Below are positions 28,324 to 29,183 of a DNA stretch of 29,183 nt, one piece after another; the stretch's first letter is position 1, and each line of letters opens with the position of its first letter. A program made the position numbers and the translations under genes. Source of the DNA: Schoenoplectus triqueter. Its lineage: Eukaryota > Streptophyta > Magnoliopsida > Poales > Cyperaceae. The notes beneath the pieces were generated by a model. That model made no database searches, was not told the origin of the DNA, and was given only the letters and a program-made list of their open reading frames with translations. The stretch covers positions 1 to 29,183 of the forward strand of contig CAXKVV010000782.1 of assembly GCA_964058805.1 (NCBI GenBank), given 5' to 3'.

Positions 28324-29183
28324 ATTATCAATAGTCCAATGCATCAAGCGATCAGACTATTTTTTTCTAAAAAATATCATCAAATAAATATGAGGATGAA
28401 ACCAATATTTAAAAAGAAAAAAAAAAGTATGAGTAGCGCAAATATTTCAATTCGTTACTGAGTTTGAGGAGGATTCCTGGACAATTGTTCTTCTCTTTTG
28501 TAATTTTGATGATAATGATTTCTTTAAATGGTTTCAAATAAAATTAAAATATATAATTTTACTATTGTCTTGATTCAATGACCATAAATTTCAAACTGCT
28601 GAAATTTCAAATCACTTTTGATTCGCTATCAAACAACACGAACTCACAAAGTTTTATGAATATGATACGTGAGCAAATGTAAACGTCTATAGACTATAGT
28701 GTTAAATCTAACTCTAAATTTTATTTATTAAAAAAAATATCAAATTTATAAAAATGAGAACTCGATCGTTAAGTGTGGTCTCCGCTCTTAATTAATTTAA
28801 TGCATTCCAGACGCGGCCTTGGATTTCTAACTCGAGAAAAGAAAAGAACAGAAAAAAGAAAAAAAAAAGATGCGAATGTGAAGCAACGAAGGAAGCCACC
28901 TAATCTATTATACTTTCAAGATAATTAAACTGCAATTGCCAGCATATCATATATATTTTATCATGCTTCTAACAAAAGTTATCAGCTTAGTAAAACCGTT
29001 TATGTAACTCTATTTTATGTTAATTCGCTGATTTTTTTTTCTTGCTTTATAAATTGTATCTCACTCGAGAGAATGCATTAAATTATGTAGCATTATCATA
29101 TCAGTTGGTATCATTGTACTATGCAATGGCGAAGCTTAAGTAGTGAATTGGAGATCTCAGGACCTAACTGAGATTTGAAAAAA
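28324..29183. other. Right edge of the window, nothing recognised
   Basis: AT-rich 0.86 kb with no supported gene, repeat family or RNA. A purine-rich A/G stretch lies at about 28833-28870. Confidence 0.5.

Overview
This window is nuclear DNA from a flowering plant, very probably a eudicot. It is AT-rich, genes are split by GT-AG introns, and the spaces between genes are filled with hAT, Mutator-like (MULE), CACTA and Ty1/copia remnants. No bacterial operons, organellar genes, tRNA or rRNA genes, or CRISPR arrays were seen. The species cannot be named from the sequence alone.

Two ordinary host genes can be supported, both on the minus strand. The first (4237-5829, two exons) encodes a 351-residue membrane-anchored receptor-like protein kinase with almost no extracellular domain and an HND catalytic loop in place of HRD. 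The second (18528-24473, eight exons by my model) encodes a 701-residue protein like the Arabidopsis membrane proteins of ER body (MEB). It has a long charged and disordered N-terminal half, a Cys cluster, a 12-residue repeat array, and a C-terminal membrane domain of the VIT/CCC1 iron-manganese transporter family. Nothing suggests the two genes work together.

The rest is a record of transposon activity. Positions 1-1778 hold the 5' half of a hAT element (partial transposase plus a CGGGT-rich subterminal array). Small non-autonomous hAT elements lie at 2021-2528, 6077-6529, 19543-19844 (inside an intron of the MEB-like gene) and about 24829-25250. A non-autonomous CACTA-like element covers about 7597-8463. 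A 3.5-kb MULE (10761-14294) has long terminal inverted repeats, a nearly matching 9-bp target duplication and a stop-ridden transposase. Two copies of one MULE-type MITE family sit at 3055-3411 and 14795-15185, the second with a perfect 9-bp target duplication. A different MULE-type MITE at 25808-26234 also has a perfect 9-bp duplication and carries an array of 19-bp GC-rich palindromes. A 5'-truncated, internally deleted copia element with its 3' LTR lies at 26883-28323. A duplicated ~565-bp segment with a foldback hairpin between the copies occupies 16883-18237.

The observations most worth following are these: the palindromic iteron arrays found in two unrelated MULE-type elements; the 12-residue repeat and the run of five consecutive phase-1/phase-1 exons in the MEB-like gene; and the 82-bp near-perfect palindrome inside the CACTA-like element. 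No undescribed multi-gene system was found. Splice sites and transposon boundaries were worked out by eye and none was tested against databases or RNA.
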